Source: Bacillus sp. CH30_1T (GTDB lineage: Bacteria > Bacillota > Bacilli > Bacillales > Bacillaceae_B). From it: a DNA stretch of 64,000 nt. Positions 52,541-62,176 of this stretch are shown in pieces (the stretch's first letter is position 1; each line of letters starts with the position of its first letter). The stretch is from the NCBI RefSeq assembly GCF_008364765.1, contig NZ_VTUY01000015.1:1-64000 (forward strand), written 5' to 3'. Below the pieces are notes generated by a model that saw only the letters and a program-made list of their open reading frames with translations, had not been told where the DNA came from and did not search any database. The translations under genes and the position numbers were made by a program.

Positions 52541-53917
52541 ATGTTTGAGAAAAAAATAAAAGATATATGCAACATGCTTAATGTAAAAAACGATCTTTCC
52601 AAGTTTGAGTCGGTTGTGGTGAAGGGTGTTTCCATCGATACGAGAAAGATTGAGGATGCTAATCTGTTTGTTCCTTTTAAAGGAGAAAACGTGGACGGTC
52701 ATCAATTTGTTCGCAATGCAATTGAAAATGGTGCGTCTGCCGCTCTTTGGGATGTCAATGTCCCTAATCCACCTGAAGATATTCCCGTAATAGTGGTGGA
52801 AGATCCCCTGCTGGCCCTTCAGTCATTGGCGAATCAATATCGCCATGAGCTTGATTTAAAGGTAGTCGGAATTACAGGCAGTAATGGAAAAACAACAACG
52901 AAAGATATTGTGGCAAACCTTTTGTCATTGAAATATCGAGTTCATAAAACACAAGGGAACTATAACAACCACATTGGTCTTCCTTTAACGATCCTTTCTC
53001 TGCCCCAGGACTCAGAAGTGGCTGTACTTGAAATGGGAATGAGTGGATTCGGAGAGATTGAACTTCTATCAGAGATTTCTCAGCCCGACGCTGCCATCAT
53101 CACCAACATTGGAGAATCACATCTTCAGGATCTGGGATCGCGGGAAGGGATCGCCAAAGCCAAATTGGAGATTGTGAAGGGCCTGAAGTCTGATGGGTTA
53201 TTTGCATACTACGGAGATGAACCGTTGCTACAGGATGGCGTTCAGGAACTCAACCTGAAGCATGTGGAGACTTTCGGAAGAAGCGAATCCAACACTATCT
53301 ATCCAACAAAAATCAGTATGGATAATAAAGGGAGTTATTTTGAGACTTCTTTCGCTGAAGGAGAAACATTCTTTCTTCCCGTATTAGGGATTCATAATAT
53401 CCACAACGCTCTAGCCGGGATTCTCATCGCTCGTAAATTTGGTCTCAGTGTCGATGACATGAAAGAAGGCTTACAGTCGTTAAAGCTGACCCAGATGAGA
53501 ATGGAAATGGTGGAAGGAAAGAAAGGCGAGAGCCTCATTAACGATGCTTATAATGCCAGCCCTACTTCCATGAAAGCTGCGATTCAGCTTGTATCAGAGC
53601 TTGAGGGGTTCCATACAAAAATCCTGGTGCTTGGTGATATGCTGGAGCTTGGAGACCAGGAAGAAGAATTTCATCAGGAAATTGGACAATTGATCAATCC
53701 GGAAAAAATTCAGCATGTGTTTACATTTGGTCCTTTAGGTGACTTTATAGGTAAGGGTGCACTTGAGAATTTCTCTCCTGATCGTGTTCACTCTTATACA
53801 GATAAAGGCAGCCTGGCAAAAAAACTGTCCTCCTTCATTACAGGGGAAGAGCTGGTTTTATTCAAGGCATCGAGGGGAATGAAGCTTGAAGAAGTCATCG
53901 ATGGATTAAAGGCATAA
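52541..53917 (+). CDS. murF: UDP-N-acetylmuramoyl-tripeptide--D-alanyl-D-alanine ligase
   Basis: Adds D-Ala-D-Ala to the UDP-MurNAc tripeptide. 458 residues, Mur ligase fold: N-terminal substrate domain, P-loop GSNGKTTT at 113-120, AVLEMGMSGFGEIELL, TNIGESHLQDLGSR, and a C-terminal domain beginning INDAYNASPTSMKAAI. AAAGGAG precedes the ATG. Lies 90 bases after ddl; the gap contains a loose GGGACTG/CAGTCCC hairpin that may be a weak terminator. Confidence 0.97.
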   Translation: MFEKKIKDICNMLNVKNDLSKFESVVVKGVSIDTRKIEDANLFVPFKGENVDGHQFVRNAIENGASAALWDVNVPNPPEDIPVIVVEDPLLALQSLANQYRHELDLKVVGITGSNGKTTTKDIVANLLSLKYRVHKTQGNYNNHIGLPLTILSLPQDSEVAVLEMGMSGFGEIELLSEISQPDAAIITNIGESHLQDLGSREGIAKAKLEIVKGLKSDGLFAYYGDEPLLQDGVQELNLKHVETFGRSESNTIYPTKISMDNKGSYFETSFAEGETFFLPVLGIHNIHNALAGILIARKFGLSVDDMKEGLQSLKLTQMRMEMVEGKKGESLINDAYNASPTSMKAAIQLVSELEGFHTKILVLGDMLELGDQEEEFHQEIGQLINPEKIQHVFTFGPLGDFIGKGALENFSPDRVHSYTDKGSLAKKLSSFITGEELVLFKASRGMKLEEVIDGLKA

Positions 53918-54026
53918 ATTTCTACTGACGTCCAAGTTTAAACCTTAATAGAAATGAACAAAATGAGCTTGTAGATGATGGGAGTTTGGCTCGCTCCCTA
54001 CCTTTTGAAAAGTAAGAGGGGATAAC

Positions 54027-54716
54027 ATGATCGGTTGTTTACTAATCCATGGATTCACTGGGAGCCCTTTTGAAGTAGAGCCTCTGGCAGATTTCCTTCA
54101 AGAGAGAACCAACTGGGATATCGTTGTGCCGACTCTGCCTGGTCATGGTGAAACCCTTGAACTGAAAGGGGTCAAACATATTGAATGGATCGAGCATGCT
54201 GAGGTAGAACTTCAAGATCTTATAGAGAAATGCGATGAGGTTTACGTAATAGGCTTCTCCATGGGCGGTTTGATCGCTTCGTATCTTTCAGTGAAATATG
54301 AAGTCAATAAGCTCGTGCTTTTAAGCGCGGCAGCTTATTATATAAATGTGAAACAATTATTGAGAGATATTGGAAATATGATCAAAGAAGGAATGCAAGG
54401 AAATCTGATTGAAAACGAGCTGTACAAACGGTACAAATGGAAGGTGACAAAAACCCCAGTTCTGTCCACGTACGAATTTAGAAAAGTCGTTCGTATTGCT
54501 CGCCCACTCTTGAAAAAGGTTAACGTTCCTACCTTTATTGCCCAAGGAGAGATTGATGGAATAGTCCCCCCTAAAGCTGCAAAATATATATATGAGACTA
54601 TTTCTTCCCAAGAAAAAAACCTTTTTTATTCCCCTAAAGCAAAACACTTGATCTGTCATAGTGAAGATAAGCACGAACTTTTTGAAGAGATCTACCAATT
54701 CCTTCTAAATGAATAG
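54027..54716 (+). CDS. Carboxylesterase, Est30-type alpha/beta hydrolase
   Basis: 229-residue cytosolic esterase of the Geobacillus Est30 family. Oxyanion LIHGFTGSPFEVEPLADFL, nucleophile Ser78 in GFSMGG, catalytic Asp in GEIDGIVPP and His in KAKHLICH. Acts on short acyl esters; physiological substrate unknown. AGAGGGG lies upstream of the ATG. Between murF and cshA. Confidence 0.92.
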   Translation: MIGCLLIHGFTGSPFEVEPLADFLQERTNWDIVVPTLPGHGETLELKGVKHIEWIEHAEVELQDLIEKCDEVYVIGFSMGGLIASYLSVKYEVNKLVLLSAAAYYINVKQLLRDIGNMIKEGMQGNLIENELYKRYKWKVTKTPVLSTYEFRKVVRIARPLLKKVNVPTFIAQGEIDGIVPPKAAKYIYETISSQEKNLFYSPKAKHLICHSEDKHELFEEIYQFLLNE

Positions 54717-54977
54717 ATTGACTATTTGACATTAGATTGAAATTCAATTCTAGAAGTGGTAACATAGCTACAACATAGTTCTTAATTTGTTGGACGTGCT
54801 AGCTCTTCTATTTTGAAGAGTGTATTTTTTTGTACCAAACATAAAACTAAACATCTCATATAGACAGTTTTAGATTAGATACCGAAGTCTTTCGGTGGGT
54901 AAGATTTCGTTCCGACCTAAAAATATAATCAGATAATGATTAGTTATAAAAGATGTAAATTAAAGGAGAATGTAACA

Positions 54978-56504
54978 TTGACTAAGTTTGCAGATTTAAA
55001 CTTAAGCGCATCTACGTTGAAATCAATTAAACGTATGGGCTTTGAAGAAGCGACACCAATTCAGGCGAGTACGATTCCAGTCGGTTTAGAAGGTAAGGAT
55101 ATTATCGGTCAGGCACAAACTGGAACAGGTAAAACAACAGCATTTGGAATCCCGATGATCGAGAAGATCGATATGAAAAATCCAAACGTTCAAGCTCTTA
55201 TCATTGCACCAACTCGTGAACTTGCCATCCAAGTTTCTGAAGAGTTATATCGTATCGGAGCTGACAAGCGTGCACGCGTGTTATCTGTCTACGGAGGACA
55301 GGACATCCAACGTCAAATTCGAGCGATGAAAAAGAACCCTCATATCATCGTTGGTACACCAGGTCGTCTTCTTGACCATATCAAACGTAAAACACTCAAC
55401 CTTGAAAATGTTGAAACATTAGTACTTGACGAAGCAGACGAAATGCTGAACATGGGCTTCATCGAAGACATCGAAAGCATTCTTGAGACTGTTCCAAGCA
55501 CAAGACAAACACTTCTATTCTCTGCAACAATGCCGGATCCGATCCGACGCATTGCTAATCGCTTTATGACAGAGCCGGAAGTAATCAAAGTGAAATCAAA
55601 AGAAGTAACGGTTTCGAACATTGAACAATACTTCACTAAAGTAAGCGAAAAAGAAAAATTCGATACTCTTTCCCGTTTAATCGACGTTCAATCACCGGAA
55701 CTTGCGATTGTATTCGGTCGTACGAAACGCAGAGTAGACGAATTAGCCCGTGCTCTTAGCATTCGCGGCTACCTGGCAGAAGGTATTCACGGAGATCTTT
55801 CTCAAGCTCGTCGTATGACGGTTCTTAAGAAGTTCAAAGAGGGGCGCATCGATATCCTGATCGCTACAGACGTTGCCGCTCGTGGATTAGATATCTCCGG
55901 CGTAACGCATGTTTACAACTTTGATATTCCTCAAGATCCTGAAAGCTACGTTCACCGTATCGGACGTACAGGTCGTGCAGGTAAGAAGGGTATGTCCATC
56001 ACTTTTGTAACACCAAGAGAAATGGGTTACCTGAAGATCGTTGAACAAACAACGAAGAAGAAAATGACGGCTCTTAAGCCACCTAGCTTAAACGAAGCCC
56101 TTGAAGGTCAACAACGCTTAGCTCTTGAAAAATTAGCTGAAGCGGCAAAAGAAAGTGATCTAAAAGATTACTATCCATTAGCAGAAGAATTCCTTGGAGG
56201 CCATGATTCTGTTCAAGCAGTTGCAGCAGCGATCCGTGTCCTGACGAAAGAGCCGGATACAACACCAGTTGAAATCACTGAAGAGCGTCCATTACCATCA
56301 AGAGGTGGTGGAAATCGTGGCGGCGGAAATCGCGGCGGTGGATACAAAGGTGGAGCACGCAGCGGTAAAGGCGGAAGCCGTGGTGGATCATCACGCAGCG
56401 GCGGTGGAAATCGCGGAGGCGGAAGCCGTGGCGGAGATCGCAACCGTACTGGCGGCGGCAGACCACAATCTTCAACCAAACGTAAATCTTATAACAATTC
56501 TTGA
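54978..56504 (+). CDS. cshA: DEAD-box RNA helicase CshA
   Basis: ATP-dependent RNA helicase of the RNA degradosome and cold response. 508 residues: Q-motif near 23-29, Walker A AQTGTGKT at 46-53, [12 protein letters not shown] at 151-154, SAT, RGLDI and [10 protein letters not shown]. The last 60 residues are a low-complexity Gly/Arg tail (repeated NRGGG, SRGG) that should bind RNA. TTG 54978 has AAAGGAG nine bases upstream and gives the CshA-like start [10 protein letters not shown]; an extension to 54936 is unlikely. A 260-base leader with small hairpins (54790-54832) precedes it, as in cold-inducible genes. Confidence 0.96.
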   Translation: MTKFADLNLSASTLKSIKRMGFEEATPIQASTIPVGLEGKDIIGQAQTGTGKTTAFGIPMIEKIDMKNPNVQALIIAPTRELAIQVSEELYRIGADKRARVLSVYGGQDIQRQIRAMKKNPHIIVGTPGRLLDHIKRKTLNLENVETLVLDEADEMLNMGFIEDIESILETVPSTRQTLLFSATMPDPIRRIANRFMTEPEVIKVKSKEVTVSNIEQYFTKVSEKEKFDTLSRLIDVQSPELAIVFGRTKRRVDELARALSIRGYLAEGIHGDLSQARRMTVLKKFKEGRIDILIATDVAARGLDISGVTHVYNFDIPQDPESYVHRIGRTGRAGKKGMSITFVTPREMGYLKIVEQTTKKKMTALKPPSLNEALEGQQRLALEKLAEAAKESDLKDYYPLAEEFLGGHDSVQAVAAAIRVLTKEPDTTPVEITEERPLPSRGGGNRGGGNRGGGYKGGARSGKGGSRGGSSRSGGGNRGGGSRGGDRNRTGGGRPQSSTKRKSYNNS

Positions 56505-56518
56505 TCAATAGATTTGAG

Positions 56519-56552
56519 GACACGATGACCTTTGGGTTGTCGTGTTTTTTTT
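56519..56552 (+). terminator. Intrinsic terminator of cshA
   Basis: 10-bp stem CACGATGACC/GGTTGTCGTG with wobble pairs followed by eight T. Confidence 0.85.
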
Positions 56553-56636
56553 GTTTTGGGTTTGATTACGTATAGGAATGGAGCAAGGACGATTAACCGG
56601 TTCCAATTTTTACAAAAATACAATTGTCATGTGAAG

Positions 56637-56717
56637 CGACGCAATAAACAAAATAATGACGCAATTAAGGTGAAAACGACGCAATTATTCAGACATCGAC
56701 GCAATTAGTGATATTCT
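56637..56717 (+). repeat. Tandem array 3: four units, 20-bp period (GACGCAA family)
   Basis: GACGCAA begins at 56638, 56658, 56678 and 56698, exactly 20 bases apart. Units read GACGCAATAAA, GACGCAATTAA, GACGCAATTAT and GACGCAATTAG, each with about 9-10 variable bases after it. As in arrays 1 and 2, the first unit has CAATAAA. It lies about 83 bases before the intact NERD gene, followed by the shared leader GGTTTTTTAAGCCTGTGGCG. Confidence 0.85.
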
Positions 56718-56799
56718 GTGTATTTTTGAAATTAAAAAGAAGGGTTTTTTAAGCCTGTGGCGAACTAAAGTAGGCAGAACCTTAAAGGAGAGTGATCAA

Positions 56800-57771
56800 T
56801 TGATCTGTAAAGAACTCAAAATCCCAATCAATATTGGTAAAAGCCAAGCGTTATTATGGCGCCTGCCTCTCAATCATCAAAAGTTTCCCATTGTAGATAA
56901 GGATTTAAAGAAAAGAAAAGCAGGTTTCAACGGTGAAGCAACTGTCTACTACCACCTCAGTTTCTTGAACGACAAGAAATATAAAATTTTTTATGATGTA
57001 AGGCTTCCTCTATTCTCAAACTATTTCCAAATCGATTTCCTCATCCTCACCCCAGTCTATATTTTAGTTATCGAAGTAAAGAACATTTCAGGAATAGTTA
57101 CCATTGATCCATTCATAAGACAGCTTACCCGGACTTATAAAGGAATTACAGAAGGATTCTCTGACCCGATCTCTCAGGTTCAAAGACAAAAATTATTACT
57201 GCAAAAATGGTTCAGTGTCCAAAAGCTGAAGCACCCTCCAATCAAACACCTCGTTGTATTCAGCAACCCATCAACCATCTTAAAATATACCGAACCCCCA
57301 TCAGTGGACTCACCTTACAGAAATATTATTCATGCCCAAAATATAATTGATAATATCAAGGGTTTAAATAAGATATACGTAAAAGAGGACATGACTGATA
57401 AAGAAATGACCAAAATGAAGAAAACCATTTTAAAAAATCATGAAGAATCTGAGTTAGACTTTATGGAGAAATATTCTCTTACCCAAATCGATATTGTGAC
57501 TGGAGTCCGTTGTGAAAACTGCTATCACATACCAATGATTAGAGTAAGTGGAGCGTGGTCTTGCGTTAAATGTGGTAGTTCATCTAAATATGCTCATCTA
57601 GAAGCGATTCGAGATTATTTCTTACTATTAAGTGATCACATAACCAATCGCGAACTGAGGAGATTTTTGCATCTGAACTCACGTAACACCACCTATAAAA
57701 TATTGAAAACCCTTCAATTAGAAACAAAAGGAAGAACAAAGTCTGTCACCTATTCAAAACCAACGATATAA
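56800..57771 (+). CDS. NERD-domain protein with C-terminal zinc ribbon
   Basis: 323 residues. NERD (nuclease-related) domain at about 40-165: GFNGEATVYYHL (Gly-Glu46), YFQIDFLIL (Asp79) and VIEVKN (Glu92-x-Lys94), which together form a PD-(D/E)xK-like active-site pattern. A zinc ribbon follows with Cys238-x2-Cys241 and Cys255-x2-Cys258, then a helical tail (EAIRDYFLLLSDHITNRELR). Likely binds or cuts nucleic acid; activity unproven. TTG start with AAAGGAG nine bases upstream. It is preceded by array 3 and followed by uvsE after 47 bases. Confidence 0.88.
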   Translation: MICKELKIPINIGKSQALLWRLPLNHQKFPIVDKDLKKRKAGFNGEATVYYHLSFLNDKKYKIFYDVRLPLFSNYFQIDFLILTPVYILVIEVKNISGIVTIDPFIRQLTRTYKGITEGFSDPISQVQRQKLLLQKWFSVQKLKHPPIKHLVVFSNPSTILKYTEPPSVDSPYRNIIHAQNIIDNIKGLNKIYVKEDMTDKEMTKMKKTILKNHEESELDFMEKYSLTQIDIVTGVRCENCYHIPMIRVSGAWSCVKCGSSSKYAHLEAIRDYFLLLSDHITNRELRRFLHLNSRNTTYKILKTLQLETKGRTKSVTYSKPTI

Positions 57772-57818
57772 ATCCCTCCATTCCGCACATACTAACCCCA
57801 AAAAGGAGTCCACCCCAC

Positions 57819-58781
57819 ATGACACTCGTAAAGTTAGGCTATGTTGCCATGAGCATGAACCTCCAGAATGCATCCCCTTCCCAAACCATGACCTATAAGC
57901 AGTTTTCTGGGATTAAGGATGGTGAGGCTGCTATTCTTAAGCTCGAACGAATCGCAAAATCAAATCTTGAAAACTGCCTGCGGCTTTTAAAGCATAATGT
58001 GCTTAATGAGATTCATTTCTTCCGGTTCAGTTCAAAGTTGATTCCTCTTGCGAATCATCCTGAATTGAAAGGATGGGATTTCATTTCCCCCTTGAAACCT
58101 GAACTCGATGCGATTAAAGAGTATTTAACGCTTCACCCTATGCGTGTGGATTTTCATCCCGATCATTTTGTACTGTTGAATTCAAGTGACGTGAATGTGT
58201 TGAAGAACACGTTTAAAGCACTTAAGATGCATGAGGCATTATTAAAAGGGATGGGAATCGATCCAACTCACCGCTGTGTTCTCCATGTTGGTGGAGCATA
58301 TGAAGACAAAGAAAAGGCACTTGAGCAGTTCATACATAATTGGGGTCTGACTCCAGCTTCTCTTCAACAAATGATCATTCTTGAAAACGATGATACGGTG
58401 TTCAGTGCAGCGGATGCCCTTTATCTAAGTGAAAAGCTCGGGATTCCCCATGTATTTGATTACCATCATCATCTTGCTTATAACGAAAGGGATTGGTTGT
58501 TGGATTGGGAGAGGATCGTTGGAACTTGGAGCCAGTCATCTTTACCTGTGAAGATGCATATTTCAAGTCCTCGTTCTCAAGAGGATTACAAAGCCCATGC
58601 CGATTTCATCGACCCTAAGATGTTTCTTGATTTTCTTCAAGGGATAAAGGGATCGGTGGATGAAATTGATTGTATGATAGAAGCGAAAAAGAAGGATGAC
58701 GCATTGTTCCGCTTAGTGGAGGAACTGCAAGGGATTGATGGGATTGAGTGGGTGGATAAAAGTTCGTTTAATCTAAAATAG
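57819..58781 (+). CDS. uvsE: UV DNA damage endonuclease UvsE
   Basis: 320-residue TIM-barrel endonuclease nicking 5' of UV photoproducts. Family blocks: LGYVAMSMNLQNASPSQTMT at the start, FFRFSSKLIPLANHP, RVDFHPDHFVLLNSS, LHVGGAYEDKEKAL, MIILENDD, FDYHHHLAYN and KMHISSPR, supplying the metal-binding His/Glu/Asp residues. AAAGGAG lies 11 bases before the ATG. It is 47 bases after the NERD gene and may be co-transcribed with it. Confidence 0.94.
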   Translation: MTLVKLGYVAMSMNLQNASPSQTMTYKQFSGIKDGEAAILKLERIAKSNLENCLRLLKHNVLNEIHFFRFSSKLIPLANHPELKGWDFISPLKPELDAIKEYLTLHPMRVDFHPDHFVLLNSSDVNVLKNTFKALKMHEALLKGMGIDPTHRCVLHVGGAYEDKEKALEQFIHNWGLTPASLQQMIILENDDTVFSAADALYLSEKLGIPHVFDYHHHLAYNERDWLLDWERIVGTWSQSSLPVKMHISSPRSQEDYKAHADFIDPKMFLDFLQGIKGSVDEIDCMIEAKKKDDALFRLVEELQGIDGIEWVDKSSFNLK

Positions 58782-58882
58782 GCAAATCTCCCAAAGCTTT
58801 CTCCTTAATCTGAAACCATCTCTGTTCCAAATCGTAAATATACTGTAAGATTTAGTAAAAGAGAGAAGTGAGGGGGATGGGT

Positions 58883-59362
58883 ATGATTGGAGAGCCGCAA
58901 AAAAGAATTTCACCAAAGGCTTTAAAGGTGTGGAAGATATATGGTGTGTTTGAAACGTTAATCGTGGCAGCTGTAGCCGCAGGAACGATTACTCTAACTG
59001 TGATGTTTGAGTGGCCACAATGGATCATTGCAGCAACAGTTGCCGTGTTGATTCTATGTACATATTTGTTTATTTTCTTTATTCCAACAATCAAATGGAA
59101 GAGATGGCGCTATGAAGTGAGGGAGCAGGAGATTGAGCTTCAAAGAGGAATTTTTATTGTGAAGCGCACGTTGGTACCGATGGTGAGGGTTCAACATGTT
59201 GATACGGTTCAGGGCCCTATTTTAAAAAAGTATCGGTTGGCAACCATTACGATTTCGACTGCGGCCACAGTTCATGAGATTCCGGCATTAGATGTGGAGG
59301 AGGCAGATGAATTGAGAAACTCCATTTCACAACTAGCGAGGGTGGCGGAAGATGATGTCTGA
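58883..59362 (+). CDS. ydbS: PH domain-containing membrane protein YdbS
   Basis: 159 residues, the same length as B. subtilis YdbS. Two membrane segments (about 22-42, 47-68) and a bacterial PH (YdbS/YdbT-type) domain with YEVREQEIELQRGIFIVKRT and VPMVRVQHVDTVQGPILKKY. ATG 58883 has AGGGGG about seven bases upstream; GTG 58868 and ATG 58877 overlap it. Overlaps ydbT, with which it acts; in B. subtilis the pair confers resistance to certain bacteriocins (established for that species). Confidence 0.9.
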   Translation: MIGEPQKRISPKALKVWKIYGVFETLIVAAVAAGTITLTVMFEWPQWIIAATVAVLILCTYLFIFFIPTIKWKRWRYEVREQEIELQRGIFIVKRTLVPMVRVQHVDTVQGPILKKYRLATITISTAATVHEIPALDVEEADELRNSISQLARVAEDDV

Positions 59363-60812
59363 GCACAAGAGGCTGCATCCTATTTCAGCTGTAGCGAATT
59401 TTGTAAAGCAGTTAAAAGACTTGATCGTTCCCTTTGTCTTTTTATTTGTATTGAATAACCGGGGAGAGAAGACAGGATTTTGGGATTATATGCCTGTTAT
59501 TTCTATGGCGGCAGTTCTTGTGTTCGTTCTGGTCACAGGGATTGTAAAGTGGCTTCGGTTTACATATCGATTGGAAGAAGGGGAGCTGCGGATCGAGTAC
59601 GGATTATTCGTTAAAAAGAAAAGGTATATTCCCATTGACCGGATACAGAGTTTGAATTTCTCTGAGGGCATTTTGCATCGGCCATTTGGACTGGTTAAGG
59701 TCAAGGTCGAAACGGCTGGGTCTTCGAATCCGCGGGAATCAGAAGCGGAATTGACAGCTATTTTAAAAGAAGAAGCGATAGAGTTGGAGGAAATGATATA
59801 TCGGGAGAAAAAAGGTCATAACGTATCCGAGGATCTTTCTGGCGAAACTACGGAGACTTTGAAAGATGAAGCTCCCTTTTTCAACCTCAGCTCGAAAGAC
59901 ATCTGGGTTCTTGCTACGACTTCAGGCGGGGTAGGGGTCATTATTTCCGGGGTGTTTGTTTTCTTATCCCAATTTAATGAGTTCATTCCGTACGAAGCTG
60001 TGTATGATGAGCTGGCTGTTTTTGTGAAAAGCGGCGTGTTTGTGGTTTCGGTGATGGCATTCTTGGGGTTGCTTGTTGCCTGGTTATTATCGATTGCCTG
60101 GACATTTATTATTTATGGTGATTTCAGGATTAAAATTGTGGATGATCACATTGTCATGACAAGAGGGCTTCTGGAAAAGAAGCAGGTGACGGTTCCTTTG
60201 AATCGTGTTCAAGGCATCCGGGTAGTGGAAAATCCAATCAGGCAGCTATTGGGGTATTGCACGGTCCACATTGAAAATGCAGGCGGATCTGTCTTAGAGA
60301 AAGACAGCACGAGTATAAAATTATTCCCGATTGTGAAAAAGAAGCGCATTCCGGGATTATTAAACGACTTATTTCCGGATTATGTCATTCACGATGATTT
60401 TAAAAGGCTTCCGGAACGTTCCTTAAGAAGGTATGTGTTCAGACAGGCAATCTGGGTGGTGGTACCGACCGCGGCTGTTTGTTTTATGTACTGGCCATAT
60501 GGTCTTTGGGTCGGCTTGTTGATAATTCCTTTCGGGATTCTCGGATACTACCAATATCGTGCAGGTGGCTGGAAGATTGTTGATGGACAATTATCTTTAC
60601 AGTATAGGGGCGTATTGAAAAATACGATGCATATAAAGAAAAGTCGCATTCAATCTTTGGACACCCATGAAAGTTGGTTTCAAACGAGTAAAGACTTGGG
60701 CAGTCTCAGAACAACGATAAAATCCGGAGAGACTGGTTATGCCAGTCCGATCCGGGATCTTGAAAAGAAGGACCTTCAAACCATTGCTTCTTGGTTTTCT
60801 CATAGTGTGTAA
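59352..60812 (+). CDS. ydbT: PH domain-containing membrane protein YdbT
   Basis: 486 residues with paired membrane helices and three PH-like domains, marked by YRLEEGELRIEYGLFVKKKR, FRIKIVDDHIVMTRGLLEKK and WKIVDGQLSLQYRGVLKNTM. Each repeat is followed by an IPIDRIQSLNFSEG-type segment. Starts inside the ydbS stop (ATG 59352 or 59355). Ends at a shared terminator. Confidence 0.92.
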   Translation: MMSEHKRLHPISAVANFVKQLKDLIVPFVFLFVLNNRGEKTGFWDYMPVISMAAVLVFVLVTGIVKWLRFTYRLEEGELRIEYGLFVKKKRYIPIDRIQSLNFSEGILHRPFGLVKVKVETAGSSNPRESEAELTAILKEEAIELEEMIYREKKGHNVSEDLSGETTETLKDEAPFFNLSSKDIWVLATTSGGVGVIISGVFVFLSQFNEFIPYEAVYDELAVFVKSGVFVVSVMAFLGLLVAWLLSIAWTFIIYGDFRIKIVDDHIVMTRGLLEKKQVTVPLNRVQGIRVVENPIRQLLGYCTVHIENAGGSVLEKDSTSIKLFPIVKKKRIPGLLNDLFPDYVIHDDFKRLPERSLRRYVFRQAIWVVVPTAAVCFMYWPYGLWVGLLIIPFGILGYYQYRAGGWKIVDGQLSLQYRGVLKNTMHIKKSRIQSLDTHESWFQTSKDLGSLRTTIKSGETGYASPIRDLEKKDLQTIASWFSHSV

Positions 60813-60816
60813 ACGA

Positions 60817-60857
60817 TAAAAAGTGACCCGCGATTCGTTAGCGGGTCACTTTTGATT
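60817..60857. terminator. Bidirectional terminator
   Basis: Stem AAAAGTGACCCGC/GCGGGTCACTTTT between convergent ydbT and the rhomboid gene. Confidence 0.92.
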
Positions 60858-60858
60858 C

Positions 60859-61443
60859 TTATTTTTTACCTGAAATCCACCCAATCACAAAGCCGCCGAT
60901 TAATCCGAAGATATGGGCGCTTATGTTGATTCCTGATTGCATGAAGGTCATGACTACACCAATGACGACAATCGGTATGATGATTTGCCGGCTTTCTCTC
61001 GTGATGAAATGATTTTTTAAGACAATCATAGCGATGTAAAAGCCGAATAAACCAAAAATCGCTCCCGATGCTCCCACATGACTATACGTAAGGGGCTTGA
61101 TAACATAAGTAATGATATTGGCAAACACGCCGCTTGCTAAATAAAGAAAGATAAACCTAGCTTTTCCCAGATGCTTTTCCAGGGGTGGGCCAAACAGGAC
61201 AAGGGAAAACGAATTAAATAGCATATGAGCGAATCCCAAATGAACAAAGATAGGGGTGACGAGTCTCCACCATTCTCCCTCTTTGATAAATAAATTCACA
61301 CCGGCCAGCTGCTCGTACACCCACAGTTGTGGAAAAATAGGAAGTGCACTGACAAGGTATAAGGCGATATGAATGAATACAATCAGGGAAATAATAGGAT
61401 AGAACCGTAAAAATTGTGAAAAACTTTCAGTCCGGACAAACAT
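60859..61443 (-). CDS. Rhomboid family intramembrane serine protease (YdcA-like)
   Basis: 194-residue protease with six membrane helices. Catalytic Ser126 in GASGAIFG and His177 in AHIFG; the loop WWRLVTPIFVHLGFAHMLFN is the typical L1/helix 2 region. Equivalent in position and size to B. subtilis YdcA. Substrates unknown. Divergent from acpS. Confidence 0.93.
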   Translation of the reverse strand: MFVRTESFSQFLRFYPIISLIVFIHIALYLVSALPIFPQLWVYEQLAGVNLFIKEGEWWRLVTPIFVHLGFAHMLFNSFSLVLFGPPLEKHLGKARFIFLYLASGVFANIITYVIKPLTYSHVGASGAIFGLFGFYIAMIVLKNHFITRESRQIIIPIVVIGVVMTFMQSGINISAHIFGLIGGFVIGWISGKK

Positions 61444-61600
61444 ATTGTATCCTCCTAAGTAGGTTGTTTCTTTTTATATCATCACTATTCATTTATAAAA
61501 AACGCAGTCAATACTATAGTATAAGAAAACGTCGAAAATAACGAGTGTAGTTCATTATACAAATATGCATGATAGGACAAGAGTAGAAGGGGAATAGCAT

Positions 61601-61951
61601 ATGATAAAAGGAATAGGATTGGACATCGTTGAAACAGGGCGCATTCAGAGGATGATTGAACGACAGCCGAAGTTCGTTAAGAGAATTTTAACAGCTAAGG
61701 AGGAGGATGCTTTCTATACATTAAACGAGCAGCGCAAGGTTGAGTTCGCAGCAGGACGATTTGCAGCCAAAGAAGCTTTTGCCAAGGCGAATGGAACGGG
61801 CATCGGAACAGCGCTCTCCTTTCAGGATATTGAAATCAGTAAGGACCCGAATGGAAAGCCTTATTTTTCAAAGCCGGAGGGGGAGAAGGCCCATCTATCC
61901 ATCACCCATAGCCGGGAATTTGCGGCTGCTCAGGTGATCATCGAGAAGTAA
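61601..61951 (+). CDS. acpS: Holo-[acyl-carrier-protein] synthase
   Basis: Attaches 4'-phosphopantetheine to acyl carrier protein. 116 residues with Asp8 in GIGLDIVE and Glu58 in [11 protein letters not shown], the two metal-binding residues. AGAAGGGGAATAGC lies before the ATG. First gene of the acpS-ydcC-alr set, although 225 bases separate it from ydcC; that gap shows only a weak TTGTCTC/GAGACAA hairpin. Confidence 0.96.
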   Translation: MIKGIGLDIVETGRIQRMIERQPKFVKRILTAKEEDAFYTLNEQRKVEFAAGRFAAKEAFAKANGTGIGTALSFQDIEISKDPNGKPYFSKPEGEKAHLSITHSREFAAAQVIIEK

Positions 61952-62176
61952 AATTATTTAGAAGCTTGTCATCATCACTAGCATAATCCTTCAGGTTGTC
62001 TCATATATTCAGTAGTGCAATAAGAGAGACAAGGCCAGGTGTTTAACAATCGCGGTTCTTTGGCGAATTGCAATTGGACTAAGGATCGGGGAATTCTATA
62101 AGAATCGTCCATTCTTAGATGGCTGGCTTTCCCCTCTCTCAATTACGTTTATCCTGGGACAAAAGGGGTTGAAAAA

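Noticed and set aside
56213-56523. Several overlapping frames at the end of cshA
   Set aside because: Low-complexity Gly/Arg codons make all frames open; only the helicase frame is real.
56637-56717. CRISPR array
   Set aside because: Cores are only about 7-11 bases with 9-14 base gaps, four units, and no cas genes; far too short for repeat-spacer CRISPR.
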